DNA from: an uncultured archaeon
GTDB lineage: Archaea; Halobacteriota; Methanosarcinia; Methanotrichales; Methanotrichaceae
DNA length: 5,743 nt
NCBI GenBank assembly: GCA_902385025.1
Contig: CABMDX010000348.1
Span: 1 to 5,743 of the forward strand
Direction: 5' to 3'
The notes beneath the pieces were generated by a model that ran no database searches, was not told the DNA's origin, and saw only the letters and a program-made list of their open reading frames with translations. Of this stretch, positions 5,633 through 5,743 are shown in pieces; position 1 is the first letter of the stretch, and each line of letters opens with the position of its first letter. Both the position numbers and the translations under genes were made by a program.

Positions 5633-5743
5633 TTACGTGGGGAATAGATTTAGTTTAAGCCTTGCATCTAAATCACGAACTTTTTTAGGAATTTCCATAA
5701 TAATGCTCTCTTTGCCATAGTCGATATGATATATTTTGCTAAA
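5633..5743 (-). CDS. C-terminal fragment of an unidentified protein (enters from right edge)
   Basis: The minus strand is open from the right edge for 36 codons and ends at TAA 5635-5633. The peptide is FSKIYHIDYGKESI, then IMEIPKKVRDLDARLKLN, then LFPT. Its composition is that of a normal soluble protein: charged residues alternate with hydrophobic ones, and an amphipathic helix is likely around KKVRDLDARLKLN. In sequence this AT-rich the absence of stops is mild support for real coding. No family was recognised from so short a tail, and the gene start is outside the window. It is in the same direction as the phosphoesterase gene but about 200 bases and a promoter separate them, so a shared transcript is not evident. 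Confidence 0.5.
   Translation of the reverse strand, partial: FSKIYHIDYGKESIIMEIPKKVRDLDARLKLNLFPT

Overview
The window looks like a chromosome piece from a methanogenic euryarchaeon, most likely Methanosarcinales and, as a best guess, Methanothrix (Methanosaeta). The archaeal evidence is an ArcS-type archaeosine synthase, archaeal TATA boxes in front of genes, T-tract terminators, and a secreted pentapeptide-like repeat protein joined to a two-helix channel-like module, an architecture I associate with methanogens. The genus is inferred from protein style only; no search was run.

Left part, minus strand: arcS (161-1927) and, one base after its stop, the 5' end of an MFS transporter gene that leaves the window at base 1. 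They form a probable operon. arcS reads in one frame for 588 codons except for a single TAG at codon 77 (1697-1699). Both sides of it are well-conserved ArcS, so this is a point nonsense change, a sequencing error, or a read-through/recoded codon.

Middle: a divergent promoter region (1928-2127) separates arcS from a plus-strand gene (2128-3633) for a secreted or membrane-anchored protein. It has about 18 tandem 11-residue Phe repeats, then two transmembrane helices around a pore-loop-like segment that lacks a recognisable selectivity filter. Convergent to it on the minus strand is a tiny secreted Asn/Ser/Thr/Glu-rich protein (3676-3924) with a strong ribosome binding site.

Right part: an intergenic stretch (3925-4206) holds a GC-rich hairpin, a possible degraded IS200/IS605-type 3' end and a T7 terminator. 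It is followed by a minus-strand gene for a cytoplasmic calcineurin-like metallophosphoesterase (4207-5433) whose C-terminal domain resembles the last beta-sandwich domain of thiol-activated cytolysins. After an AT-rich gap, the 3' end of another minus-strand gene (5633-5743) enters from the right edge.

Beyond the arcS-MFS pair, the genes show no shared pathway. The most notable items are the TAG inside arcS, the phosphoesterase/cytolysin-like fusion, and the repeat/channel protein with a lost filter and an apparently inverted topology. No rRNA, convincing tRNA, CRISPR array or complete mobile element was seen.
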